From assembly GCA_035295745.1 (NCBI GenBank), contig DATGIL010000049.1, positions 1 through 64,000 on the forward strand: 64,000 nucleotides of DNA. Reading direction: 5' to 3'. Under the pieces are notes generated by a model that did not search any database, was not told the origin of the DNA, and saw only the letters and a program-made list of their open reading frames with translations. A program made the position numbers and the translations under genes. This DNA is from JAIQFL01 sp035295745. GTDB taxonomy: Bacteria > Acidobacteriota > Terriglobia > Bryobacterales > Bryobacteraceae. Position 1 is the first letter of the stretch. Every line of letters starts with the position of its first letter. Shown here piece by piece: positions 1 to 8,245 of the stretch.

Positions 1-641
1 ACGCCGGCCTTGGTGTAGCCCGAGTGCTCGCGCAGTTGGGCGGCGCGGGTTTGGGCGAGCGCGGTCATATCATCCTTGGTGCCGAAGTGCAGGCAGCCGG
101 TGGGGCAGGCCTTGATGCAGGCGGGCTCGAGGCCCTGCGACACGCGGTCGTTGCACAGCGTGCACTTGAACATCTTCTTGGTCTGCGGATTGAACTTCGG
201 GATGTTGAACGGACAGCCGGTGACGCAATACTGACAGCCGATGCAATACTCCTGCTGGAAGTCGACGATGCCGTTCTGGTATTGCACGATGGCATTGTCG
301 GCGGGACACGCGGCCAGACAGCCCGGATCGGCGCAGTGCATGCAGCCGTCCTTGCGCATGAGCCACTGCATGGTGCCGTCTTCGTGCGGATGCTCCTGGA
401 ACTTGATGAGGTTCCAGTAATTCCACGACGTTTCCGGCATGGTCTGGTAGGTGTTGTTGAAGACGGTCTCGGTGAAGGGGAGGTCGTTCCACTCCAGACA
501 TGCGACCTCGCAAGCTTTGCATCCAATACAGGTGGTGGTATCGATCAGCTTGGCCACCGTTTCCTGCCGCTGCGTGCCTGCGCCCGCGACGGGTCCCGCA
601 TGCCCGGAGATCTTCTGAACGCGCAGATTACCGGTGCTCAT
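1..641 (-). CDS. fdnH: Formate dehydrogenase iron-sulfur (beta) subunit, 3' end outside window
   Basis: The gene is read directly from the complement because it has no stop inside the window. The ATG at 641 follows GGAGAAAGC, a good ribosome site. The visible 213 residues hold four ferredoxin-type cysteine clusters: C38/C41/C44/C48 (TCIGCKACEVAC), DGCMHCADPGC, YCIGCQYCVTGC and FKCTLCNDR followed by ACIKACP. This is the four-[4Fe-4S] layout of the FdnH/FdoH electron-transfer subunit, which passes electrons from the catalytic subunit to a membrane cytochrome b. The catalytic subunit lies immediately upstream in the same direction, separated by 178 nt that hold an inverted pair of hairpin repeats. 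The C-terminal membrane anchor, and probably the gamma subunit gene, would lie beyond position 1. Confidence 0.93.
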   Translation of the reverse strand, partial: MSTGNLRVQKISGHAGPVAGAGTQRQETVAKLIDTTTCIGCKACEVACLEWNDLPFTETVFNNTYQTMPETSWNYWNLIKFQEHPHEDGTMQWLMRKDGCMHCADPGCLAACPADNAIVQYQNGIVDFQQEYCIGCQYCVTGCPFNIPKFNPQTKKMFKCTLCNDRVSQGLEPACIKACPTGCLHFGTKDDMTALAQTRAAQLREHSGYTKAG

Positions 642-657
642 GCTTTCTCCAAACTGA

Positions 658-814
658 CGTGGCGCAAACACTCCTGTTTGGCCGTCTCGACACTCATGTC
701 GAGACTTTTCGCACGCCGTAGCGAACCATTGATACCCGGCGGTGTAATTCTGGCGGAGCCCCGCAAAGCGTCGAGATGAGTCTCGACGGGGCAAACAGGA
801 GTGTTTGCGCCACG
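658..814. repeat. Inverted pair of double-hairpin dispersed repeats between fdnG and fdnH
   Basis: Two copies of a roughly 54-nt element face each other (658-711 forward, 761-814 reverse complement). Each begins CGTGGCGCAAACA, forms a first hairpin CAAACA/TGTTTG with loop CTCC, then a second hairpin with loop CTCA, then a short T run. The second stem differs between copies (GTCTCGACA/TGTCGAGAC against GTCGAGA/TCTCGAC), but pairing is kept. Related copies occur at 14178-14231 and 20265-20320. The pair sits inside a transcription unit, so partial termination, attenuation or mRNA protection between fdnG and fdnH is possible (inference). Confidence 0.85.
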
Positions 815-819
815 GCATG

Positions 820-3800
820 TCATACTTTTTCCACCTTCACCAGGAAGCCTTTGAACTCCGGCGTGAATGCGTTGGGATCGGTCACAGCGGGCGAGAGCAT
901 ATTAGCCGGCAGCAGCGCCGTCTTACCTTCATCCTCCGCAATTCCGCGATAGCCCCAGTGGATTGGAATGCCGATCTGATACACCTTTTTGCCATCGATC
1001 GTCATCGGCTTGATGCGCCGCGTCACCATCGCCTTGGCGACATAATGCCCGCGCGCGCTCGTGACCTTGATCTTCTCGCCGCCGTGCAAACCGAGATCGT
1101 CGGCCAATTCGGCAGGCAACTCCACAAACGGCTCCGGCATCAACTGCACGTTCATGGGATTGTTCTTGGTCCAATAATGATAGTGCTCGGTGAGCCGATA
1201 GGTGGTGCAGACGATGTTGTAGCCTTCGCCTACCGTACCCAGCTTGTCAAGGGCGGAATGAAACTGCTTGGCAATGGGATTCGTCGACTGCCCCGGATGC
1301 AGCGGATTCACAATCGGGCTCTCCGCAGGTTCGTAATGCTCCGGAAACGGCCCATCCGCGAGCCCCGGCGGGGGAACGAACAGCCGCCCTACGCCTTCGT
1401 TGTTCATGATGAACGGGCCCATGTGCTCCTTAGGCGGCGAATCGATTTTGAAATCAGGAACGTCCAAACCCGCCCAGCGTTGCTGCCCTTCGTTCCACCA
1501 GACCTGCCTGCGATCCGGATCCCATGGCTTGCCATCGGCGTCACAAGAGGCGCGATTGTAGAGGACGCGGCGATTCGCCGGCCACGACCATCCCCAGTTC
1601 GGATAGATGCCCAATCCCGACGGGTCTTCCGTGCCCCGCCGCTGCATCTGCGCGCCGGCCTCTGTCCACGACCCGCAGTAGAGCCAGTTGCCGCTCAAAG
1701 TCGAGCCGTCGTCGCGCAACCACGCAAAGCTCGGCAATTGCTGCCCGGCCTTGATGGTCTGATTTAGCTTGGCGTCGGTGACGTCCGCGATCGCGCGCCC
1801 GTTGATCTCGCGCGCGATTTCGGAGAGCGAAGGATTGTGCGGATCGGTATACGCCCACGTCGCGTTCAGAATCGGATCGGGGAACTTGCCGCCTTCCTTC
1901 TGGTACAGTTCGCGCACCTTTAAGAAGATGCGCGCCAGGATCTCCTGGTCGAGCTTCGCCATCCCCGGCACCGGGAGCGCCGCACTTTTCCACTGCAGCC
2001 AGCGCGCCGAGTTGACGAAGGTGCCGTCCTTCTCCGCGAATCCCGCGCCTGGGAGGCGATAGACTGCCGTCTGGATCTGCTTCATCTGCTCGGGCGTGAT
2101 GCCAGGCGATTGCCAGAAGCCGCTAGTCTCATCGGGATAGATCTCGCAGACCACCAGCCAGTCGGCCTTCTTCAGCGCGTCTATATTCTTTTGCGCGTTG
2201 GGACCGATGGCCACACCGTTCATCCCAAACGCCATCAGGCCCTTGACGTGCCCGTTGTACATGTCGTCCCAGATCTGTGTCCACGAATAGTTGCGATCGA
2301 TTTTGGGCAGGTAGTGGAACGCCCAGTCGTTCTCTTTCTTCGCCGCATCGCCGTACATCGCTTTGAGGAACGAGACCGCAAATTTCGGCGTGTTCGACCA
2401 GTAGTTGAACGACTCCCATTGCGCCGGTTTCGCGGTCTTAGGGGTGATGCGATCGATGTACGCCTTGAAGTCCGTGTCTGCCGGATTCGGCATCTTCAGA
2501 TATCCCGGGAGGATGTCGAAGACGCCGGCCATATCGGTAGCGCCCTGGATGTTCGAATGGCCGCGCAGTGCATTGACGCCGCCGCCCGCGCGTCCCACGT
2601 TGCCCAGGAGCAGTTGCAGAATCGCGGCCGTGCGGATGGTCTGAGTGGCCGATCCGTGCTGCGTGAAACCCACAGCGTAAAGAATGGTCCCGACCTTCTT
2701 GGTGTCGCCGTCCTTCCGAATCGAGGTGAACAGATCGGCCGCCTTGAGGAACTGTGCCTGCGGAATGCCGGTGATCCGCTCTACCATCTCGGGCGTGTAG
2801 CGCGAGTAGTGATGCTTCATGAGCTGGAAAACGGATCGCGGATTCTCCAGCGCGGCGTCGATGGGCAAATCAGTGCCCTGCCCCACATGGTCGTAGTTCC
2901 AACTGGAGCGGTCGTAGGTTTTGGTGTTGGCGTCGAAGCCGGAGAAGACTCCTTCTTCAGGACCCTTGAACCCATCCTGGATCAGGAATGCGGCGTTGGT
3001 GAAGTGGAGCAGATACTCTTTGGCGAAGCGGTTGTTCTCGATTGCGTATCGGATGAGCCCGCCAAGGAAGGCGATATCCGAACCCGCGCGAATCTGCACG
3101 AACAAGTCCGCCGTGGCCGCCGTGCGTGTAAAGCGCGGGTCCACAACGATCATCTTGGCGTTGCGCTGCCGCTTCGCCTCAATGGGCCACTTGAAACCAC
3201 ACGGGTGATTCTCGGCCGGGTTACCACCCATGATCAACATCATGTCTGTGTTCTTGATGTCGATCCACCCATTGGTCATCGCCCCTCTTCCGAACGTGGC
3301 CCCCAAACTGGAGACCGTGGGGCCATGTCAAACACGGGCCTGATTTTCTAGATAGACCACTCCCAGGCTGCGCATGGTCTTGACGACCAGGTAATTGAAC
3401 TCGTTGGTATCGGTGCAGCCGCCGTTCCACGCGATGCCTTCGCAGCGGTTCACGGTGTGCCCTTTGGCGTCCTGCTCCACAAAGGTCTCGTCGCGCGTCT
3501 TCTTCACCAGGCGAGCAATCTCGCTGATGGCGTTGTCCCAGGAGATGTCTTCCCAATGATCGGATCCGGGACGCCGCACCTGCGGTTTCAGAAGGCGCCG
3601 CTCATTCACGATGTCCTGCTGCAGCGACGATCCCTTGGGGCAGAGCGTACCGCGATTGATGGGGTGATCGGGGTCGCCTTCCACGTGTACCACTTGCGGC
3701 GTGACGTTTTTCGCCTTGTCGCCCAAGGTGTGGATGATGACGCCGCAGCTAACCGAGCAGTACGGGCAAGTCGACCGCGTTTCCGTGGTGCGCGAGATTT

Positions 3801-3906
3801 TCAGGTCGCGCGACTGCGCATAGGCGGGTCCTAGATCGAACCCCAGCACAGATGTTACCAGTGCTCCCGTACCGGCCTTCAGGAAAGACCTTCGCGTAGG
3901 CGTCAT
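820..3906 (-). CDS. fdnG: Formate dehydrogenase catalytic (alpha) subunit, selenocysteine-containing, Tat-exported
   Basis: This is one gene interrupted only by an in-frame TGA at 3328-3330. Reading that TGA as selenocysteine gives 1028 residues, close to E. coli FdnG (about 1015). The ATG at 3906 is chosen because GGAGGGG lies 8 nt upstream; an earlier in-frame start at 3936 has no such site. The N-terminus TRRSFLKAG is a twin-arginine signal. C47, C50, C54 and C89 match the N-terminal [4Fe-4S] pattern. The context ENQARV-Sec-HGPTV at residue 193 matches the Mo/W-bis-MGD ligand site of the formate dehydrogenase-N family. The protein would oxidise formate in the periplasm and pass electrons to the beta subunit encoded next. 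Selenocysteine synthesis genes are not in this window. Confidence 0.95.
3297..3330 (-). promoter_or_regulatory. Selenocysteine UGA codon with bacterial SECIS-like hairpin
   Basis: The UGA occupies 3328-3330 on the complement. Three bases downstream, UGGCCCC (3325-3319) pairs perfectly with GGGGCCA (3303-3297) around a 15-nt loop that contains GGUCU, the sequence recognised by SelB in the E. coli fdhF hairpin. Position and size fit a bacterial SECIS element. The codons on both sides continue the conserved FDH-N alignment, which argues against a pseudogene. Confidence 0.85.
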
Positions 3907-4028
3907 GGCGTTGTCCCCTCCAAGGTACGGTATCACAGGAGTTCCCAGACTAACGATGGAACTTTGCTACAGACCTGTTACAACTCAACTTTTGATCGGA
4001 GGCACTACTGAAGAAGAAGTCGAAAAAA

Positions 4029-4310
4029 CGCTTGCTGACGCGCGCGGCTCGCAAGCGTCAAGCGAACAATCGAGGCTCGCAAGCGCCAGGCGAACACTCG
4101 CGCCTCGCAAGGGATTAAGCGAACGCTCGCGCCTCGCAAGCGGTCAAGCGAACGCTCGCGCCTCGCAAGCGATCGAGCGAACAATCGCGCCTCGCTAGCG
4201 TCAAGCAAACGCCCGCGCCTCGCAAGCGTCGAGCGAACGCGCGGCTCGCAAGCGTCAAGCGAACGCGCGCGGCTCGCAGGAAATTAACGAGCCGCGACCG
4301 TAAGGGAGCG
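4029..4310. repeat. Imperfect tandem array, about nine units of 25-29 bp, inside a dispersed GC-rich element
   Basis: The units follow the pattern CCTCGCAAGCG-N-TCAAGCGAAC followed by GCTCGCG, with small substitutions and length changes. There are no unique spacers, so this is not a CRISPR array. The left edge (GCTTGCTGACGCGCGCGG, then CTCG) and right edge (CGACCGTAAGGGAGCG) match the left and right halves of a single short element at 37921-37964, suggesting internal expansion of a dispersed repeat. It fills the gap between the fdnG start and the NHL gene stop (3907-4314). ORFs across it on either strand are low-complexity artefacts. Confidence 0.85.
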
Positions 4311-4314
4311 AACC

Positions 4315-5412
4315 TTAATGCAAGCTCAACTTCTGGACTCGCCAGTTGCCAACTTCGCCGACGTAAAGCTCGTTGGGATTGCGGCAATCGATCTCGTTGA
4401 CCGTGCCGAATTCCTTCATCTGCTTGCCCGCTTTTCCGAACTTGCCGACGATCTTGCCATCGAGTTCCATCTTGTAAATCTCGCCGTTATCGAGATTGCG
4501 CGGATCATTCGAATCGGAAGCGAATAGGAACGGGTGCGATCCGGGCGAAATGCAGATCGCCCAGGGAGAACCCACGTTCGAGATTTGCGCTTTGAAGGTG
4601 CCTTCATTGTCGAAGACCTGAATCCGCTTGTTCCCGAGGTCGGCGACGTACACGTTGCCCTGGCTGTCGACTGCCAGCGAGTTCGGCATGTCGAACTGCC
4701 CGGGTTCGGTGCCCTTCGAACCCCACGACTTTACGAACTTGCCGCCCTTATCGAACTTGGCGATGCGCGAGTTGCCGTATCCGTCGGAGACAAAGATATT
4801 GCCGGCGGAATCCCAGGCCACATCGGTGGGCTTATTGAAGCTGTCGCCGGGGATGCCCGCTCCCGGCGCGCCGCCGCCTCCGCGGGCGCCACCACCGCCT
4901 TGACGGCCAGCCGGCGCAGCGCCGCCCTCGCGTCCTGCTCCTCGGCCGGGTCCTGCGCCCGGACTGGTGAGAACGACCGATTCGGGCTTGCGGCTGAGTG
5001 TCATAAGCACGCGGCCATCGGGTGCAAACTTGATGACCATGTTGGAGCCGCGATCGACGATCCAGATGTTGTCCTGCGGATCGACGCGCACGGCTTGGGC
5101 GAACAGAAATCCGTAGACGCCCACTCCGATCTCGCGGACGAATTTGCCTCCCGGCGCAAACTCGAAGAGGCGCGAACCCGCGTGCGTAAACGTGCGCGAC
5201 GCTCCTACCGTGGCGAACGTTCCACCCGTGCGAGTGTAGACGTAAAGGTTACCCTTCGAATTCGTAGCCACCCCGGCGGCTTCCCCAAGAGCGATATGCT
5301 CCGGAAACTTGAGCAGGTTCGGCGCGGAATCGAATGCAATCTCAGGTGTCTGCGCCGCGACCGACCCCGCGAAGAGAACTGCGATTGGCAAGAACGTCGA
5401 GATCTGCTTCAC
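4315..5412 (-). CDS. Secreted NHL-repeat beta-propeller protein (copy 2) with glycine-rich insert
   Basis: The start is GTG at 5412, preceded by GGGAGG, and its GTGA overlaps the stop of the upstream paralog, so the two are translationally coupled. The 365-residue product starts with a signal peptide (KQISTFLPIAVLFAGSVAAQ) and carries NHL-type motifs such as GYGNSRIAKFDKGGKF and GNVYVADLGNKRIQVFD, indicating a propeller like that of peptidyl-hydroxyglycine lyases. A Gly/Ala/Arg-rich stretch (about 4840-4965) interrupts a loop that is short in the paralog. The substrate cannot be told from sequence. Confidence 0.85.
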   Translation of the reverse strand: MKQISTFLPIAVLFAGSVAAQTPEIAFDSAPNLLKFPEHIALGEAAGVATNSKGNLYVYTRTGGTFATVGASRTFTHAGSRLFEFAPGGKFVREIGVGVYGFLFAQAVRVDPQDNIWIVDRGSNMVIKFAPDGRVLMTLSRKPESVVLTSPGAGPGRGAGREGGAAPAGRQGGGGARGGGGAPGAGIPGDSFNKPTDVAWDSAGNIFVSDGYGNSRIAKFDKGGKFVKSWGSKGTEPGQFDMPNSLAVDSQGNVYVADLGNKRIQVFDNEGTFKAQISNVGSPWAICISPGSHPFLFASDSNDPRNLDNGEIYKMELDGKIVGKFGKAGKQMKEFGTVNEIDCRNPNELYVGEVGNWRVQKLSLH

Positions 5413-6476
5413 TTCGAACCTCCCATCTTGGGATGCAACAGGATCTTCTGAACCCGCCAACTGGTAATCTCCGCGACGAAGATCTCGTTCTCATTGCGGC
5501 AATCCAGCTCGTGCGCCGAGCTGAATTCGCCCAATTGCTTGCCTGCTTTGCCGAACTTCCCCAGAATCGTGCCGTCCAGTTCCATTTTGTAGATCTCGCC
5601 GGTGACGGCCTCGTTCAACGAGTTGTTGTTGTCCTGATTCGAATTCGAAGTGTAAAGGTACTGATGCGTTCCCGGCGAGATGCACATGGCCCAGGGAGCA
5701 CCGGTCTGGTCGTAGATGGCCTTGAAGTTCAGGTCGTTGTCGAAGACCTGGATGCGGCTGTTGCTGCGGTCGCCGACATACACATTGCCTTTCGCATCGA
5801 GCGCCATGGTGTGCGGTAGATTGAGCTGGCCTTGTCCCGCGCCGCGACTGCCGACGGTTTTGAGAAAGCGGCCGTCCTTATCGTACTTCACGACCCGCGA
5901 GTTGCCATATCCGTCGGAGACGAAGATATTGCCGGCCGAGTCCCATCCAACGTCCGTGGGCCGGTTGAAAAGATAAGGCTCGTCCATCGGCGCGGGCGCC
6001 GCCAGGGCGGGTATGCCCTCGATAGCTTCGGGCCTTCTACCGAGCACCATCAGGACGCGGCCTTCGGGATTCAACTTGATGACCATGTTCGATCCCTCGT
6101 CGACCACCCAGATGTTGTCCTGCGGGTCGACCCGGACAGCGTGTGCGAAGACTAATCCGTACAGACCTTCGCCGATCTCGCGCAGAAATTTGCCCGTGGC
6201 GTCGAATTCGAACAGGCGGGTCTCCTGGCTGCGCGTGTAGACGAAGACGTGTCCTTTGGAATTCGTCGCCACACCAATGCCCTCGCCCATGTAAATGTTC
6301 GGAGGCATCTTGAGGAAGTTGGGAACGGACTCGAAGGGGATCTCAGGAACGTTCTGCGCTTTGGCGCGGGCAGCAAGCTGCGCGGGCGTGAGGCCTTCGG
6401 CGCCGATCGTCTGTCCGAAAAGGCCTGCGGTCGACAACGCGGCGACCAGAATACAAGGAACCGGTCCGATCTTCAT
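5409..6476 (-). CDS. Secreted NHL-repeat beta-propeller protein (copy 1)
   Basis: ATG at 6476 is preferred over GTG at 6482 because GGGAGGT lies about 5 nt upstream. The 355-residue product has an N-terminal signal sequence ending near LFGQ, then NHL repeats (GYGNSRVVKYDKDGRF, GNVYVGDRSNSRIQVFD). It is clearly paralogous to the next gene: both share VATNSKGHV/VATNSKGNL, AVRVDPQDNIWIVD-like blades and a C-terminal WRVQK motif. The two genes overlap by 4 nt and form an operon. Families with this fold often occur in Acidobacteriota as extracytoplasmic proteins; no enzymatic residues could be assigned. Confidence 0.85.
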   Translation of the reverse strand: MKIGPVPCILVAALSTAGLFGQTIGAEGLTPAQLAARAKAQNVPEIPFESVPNFLKMPPNIYMGEGIGVATNSKGHVFVYTRSQETRLFEFDATGKFLREIGEGLYGLVFAHAVRVDPQDNIWVVDEGSNMVIKLNPEGRVLMVLGRRPEAIEGIPALAAPAPMDEPYLFNRPTDVGWDSAGNIFVSDGYGNSRVVKYDKDGRFLKTVGSRGAGQGQLNLPHTMALDAKGNVYVGDRSNSRIQVFDNDLNFKAIYDQTGAPWAMCISPGTHQYLYTSNSNQDNNNSLNEAVTGEIYKMELDGTILGKFGKAGKQLGEFSSAHELDCRNENEIFVAEITSWRVQKILLHPKMGGSK

Positions 6477-6553
6477 CGGCACCTCCCATGACGTTGGAAT
6501 GGTGCGATTCTATCACGCGATGGGGCAGCCCCGGACGAACTGCCCCATCCCCC

Positions 6554-7054
6554 CTACCACCACTTGGGATCGTCGGCCGATGGTCCGTAGACGCCGGGGA
6601 ACGGCACATCGTTGAGACGCAGGAAGACGCCCAACTGCGCGCGGTGATGGATCATGTGATTCATCACCGTCGACCGCATCACTACCGCGCGCGGCATCGA
6701 TATGACCGTGTTGCCGTTGAATTTCAGACTCCAGGTGACCTGCCAATCGTCGTCGGTGGCCGCTTCGATCTTGGCGCGGGCCTCTTTCGCGCCTTTGTCG
6801 AACAGTTCGAGCAATTCGGCGCGGTTCGCGGCGAAGTTGGGTTTGAAGTCCGGAGTCAACTCCAAAACCTCGCGGTCGAGCGTGAAGGTGGTCCACGATG
6901 GAATCTCCGCGACGTGGGTCGCGAGCCGGCCAAGGGTCATCGATTTCGGGTGCGGTTGATAATCGAACTTCCCGTCGGGTACGCACTCCAGGATCTTGCG
7001 AGTGTTCTTCATTTCTTCGTCGAATTCCGGCAATAGTGTTTGGCTGAACGGCAT
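6554..7054 (-). CDS. DinB-family protein
   Basis: ATG at 7054 (MPFSQTLLPEFDEE) follows GAGGAG at 7 nt spacing; a start at 7087 lacks this. The 166-residue product matches the DinB/YfiT four-helix metal-binding fold: an early helix with KSMTLGRLATHVAEIP and the C-terminal NHMIHHRAQLGVFLRL, where the histidines would bind the divalent metal. Family members include thiol-dependent S-transferases and many uncharacterised stress proteins. It diverges from a WYL-type regulator across a 93-bp gap containing a perfect inverted repeat, so control by that regulator is likely. Confidence 0.88.
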   Translation of the reverse strand: MPFSQTLLPEFDEEMKNTRKILECVPDGKFDYQPHPKSMTLGRLATHVAEIPSWTTFTLDREVLELTPDFKPNFAANRAELLELFDKGAKEARAKIEAATDDDWQVTWSLKFNGNTVISMPRAVVMRSTVMNHMIHHRAQLGVFLRLNDVPFPGVYGPSADDPKWW

Positions 7055-7105
7055 TGGTTTTCTCCTCTGAACAGTGAAAGCTGACATTTCCGAAGCTAAC
7101 AGCCG

Positions 7106-7128
7106 TTGCGGACACTTTCGGTCCGCAA
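7106..7128. promoter_or_regulatory. Perfect 8-bp inverted repeat, candidate operator
   Basis: Arms TTGCGGAC (7106-7113) and GTCCGCAA (7121-7128) are separated by 7 nt, between the divergent DinB and WYL-regulator genes. Position and symmetry suit the binding site of a dimeric regulator, most simply the adjacent one. This is inference from layout; no binding data. Confidence 0.55.
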
Positions 7129-7147
7129 GGCGTGCCAGACTGGAAAA

Positions 7148-8125
7148 ATGCTGGACACTTCGGCCAGGCTACTCCGGTTGTTGTCGCTGTTCCAAGCTCA
7201 GCGCTATTGGTCCGGCGCCGAACTCTGTGCGCGGCTGGAGGTGACTTCGCGTACGCTCCGCCGCGACGTCGACCGGCTCCGCAGTTTGGGTTATCCGGTC
7301 AACTCGACATCGGGCACGTCGGGCGGCTATCAGCTTGGGGCCGGAGCTACGTTACCGCCGCTGCTCCTCGATGACGATGAGGCCGTGGCGGTAGCCGTCG
7401 GTTTGCGCACCGCGGCCAGCGGGAATGTGGGCGGCATTGAAGAGGCGTCCGTAAGGGCGCTATCCAAACTCCAACAGGTATTGCCGGAGCGGCTGCGGCG
7501 GCGCGTGAGTGCACTGCACTCGTTCATCCTGCCGCTGGCCAATCACGGCCCCATGGTGAATGCCGAAACGCTGGCGGTGCTTGCGGGAGCCTGCCGCGAC
7601 TACCAGAAGCTCCGTTTCGATTACCGCAGCCGTGGAGGCGCTCCCAGCACGCGCGAAGTGGAACCGCACCGGCTGGTGCATACCGGAACCCGATGGTATC
7701 TGGCCGCGTGGGACGTGGCGCGCGGCGATTGGCGCACCTTTCGTGTCGATCGCATCGAGCCCGGGATTGTTCCGGACCGCCGGTTCACGCCGCGCCCGGC
7801 GCCGGATGGCGACTTCGCCGCCTATGTGGCGCGAAGCGTCTCGTATTCGCCCTATCCTCATCGCGCTGAGGTGGTTTTGCATTGTTCCCTCGAAACGGCG
7901 TCGGAACGAATCCCGCCTGCTGCTGGAACACTAGAGGCGATCGGCGAGCACTCCTGCGTGTTGCGCACCGGAGGATATTCGCTCGACATGCTGGCAATGT
8001 ACCTGGTGATGTTCGGCTTCGAATTCGAAGTACGGGAGCCTCAGGAACTGGTGAATTCCCTTCGCGATCTGGCGGCACGATTCGCGCGCGCAGCAGGAGT
8101 CGCAGTTCCGCCCGCGCCAGAGTAG
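7148..8125 (+). CDS. YafY-type transcriptional regulator (HTH + WYL domain)
   Basis: The likely start is the ATG at 7148 (MLDTSARLLRLLSLFQ); the longer frame opens with TTG inside the palindrome. Residues 1-60 form a winged HTH_11 domain (SGAELCARLEVTSRTLRRDVDRLRSLGYPV). The middle and end carry a WYL domain (LRFDYRSRGG, VEPHRLVHTGTRWYLAAWD, WRTFRVDRIE). WYL regulators sense small ligands or nucleotides. The 325-residue length is normal. It is divergent from the DinB gene, a common pairing, and probably regulates it and itself through the intergenic palindrome. Confidence 0.9.
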   Translation: MLDTSARLLRLLSLFQAQRYWSGAELCARLEVTSRTLRRDVDRLRSLGYPVNSTSGTSGGYQLGAGATLPPLLLDDDEAVAVAVGLRTAASGNVGGIEEASVRALSKLQQVLPERLRRRVSALHSFILPLANHGPMVNAETLAVLAGACRDYQKLRFDYRSRGGAPSTREVEPHRLVHTGTRWYLAAWDVARGDWRTFRVDRIEPGIVPDRRFTPRPAPDGDFAAYVARSVSYSPYPHRAEVVLHCSLETASERIPPAAGTLEAIGEHSCVLRTGGYSLDMLAMYLVMFGFEFEVREPQELVNSLRDLAARFARAAGVAVPPAPE

Positions 8126-8245
8126 TTGCAACAGCCGTACTTCAGTTCTGCGCGAAAAACCCATATTTTTGCTGTTTCCGCCTTGTAATTGCAACTGACT
8201 TGCATTAACATATGATTTCAGAGTTGCAGCACTGAAAGCCTGATT

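Noticed and set aside
820..1767. Long plus-strand ORF opposite fdnG
   Set aside because: It is antisense to a clear gene, has no recognisable domain, and is a by-product of high GC.
3298..3350. fdnG as a frameshifted or nonsense pseudogene
   Set aside because: Reading frame and conserved residues continue on both sides of the TGA, which sits at the known Sec site and is followed by a hairpin.
4029..4310. CRISPR-like array
   Set aside because: The whole unit is repeated with drift and there are no unique spacers or cas genes, so it is a plain tandem repeat.
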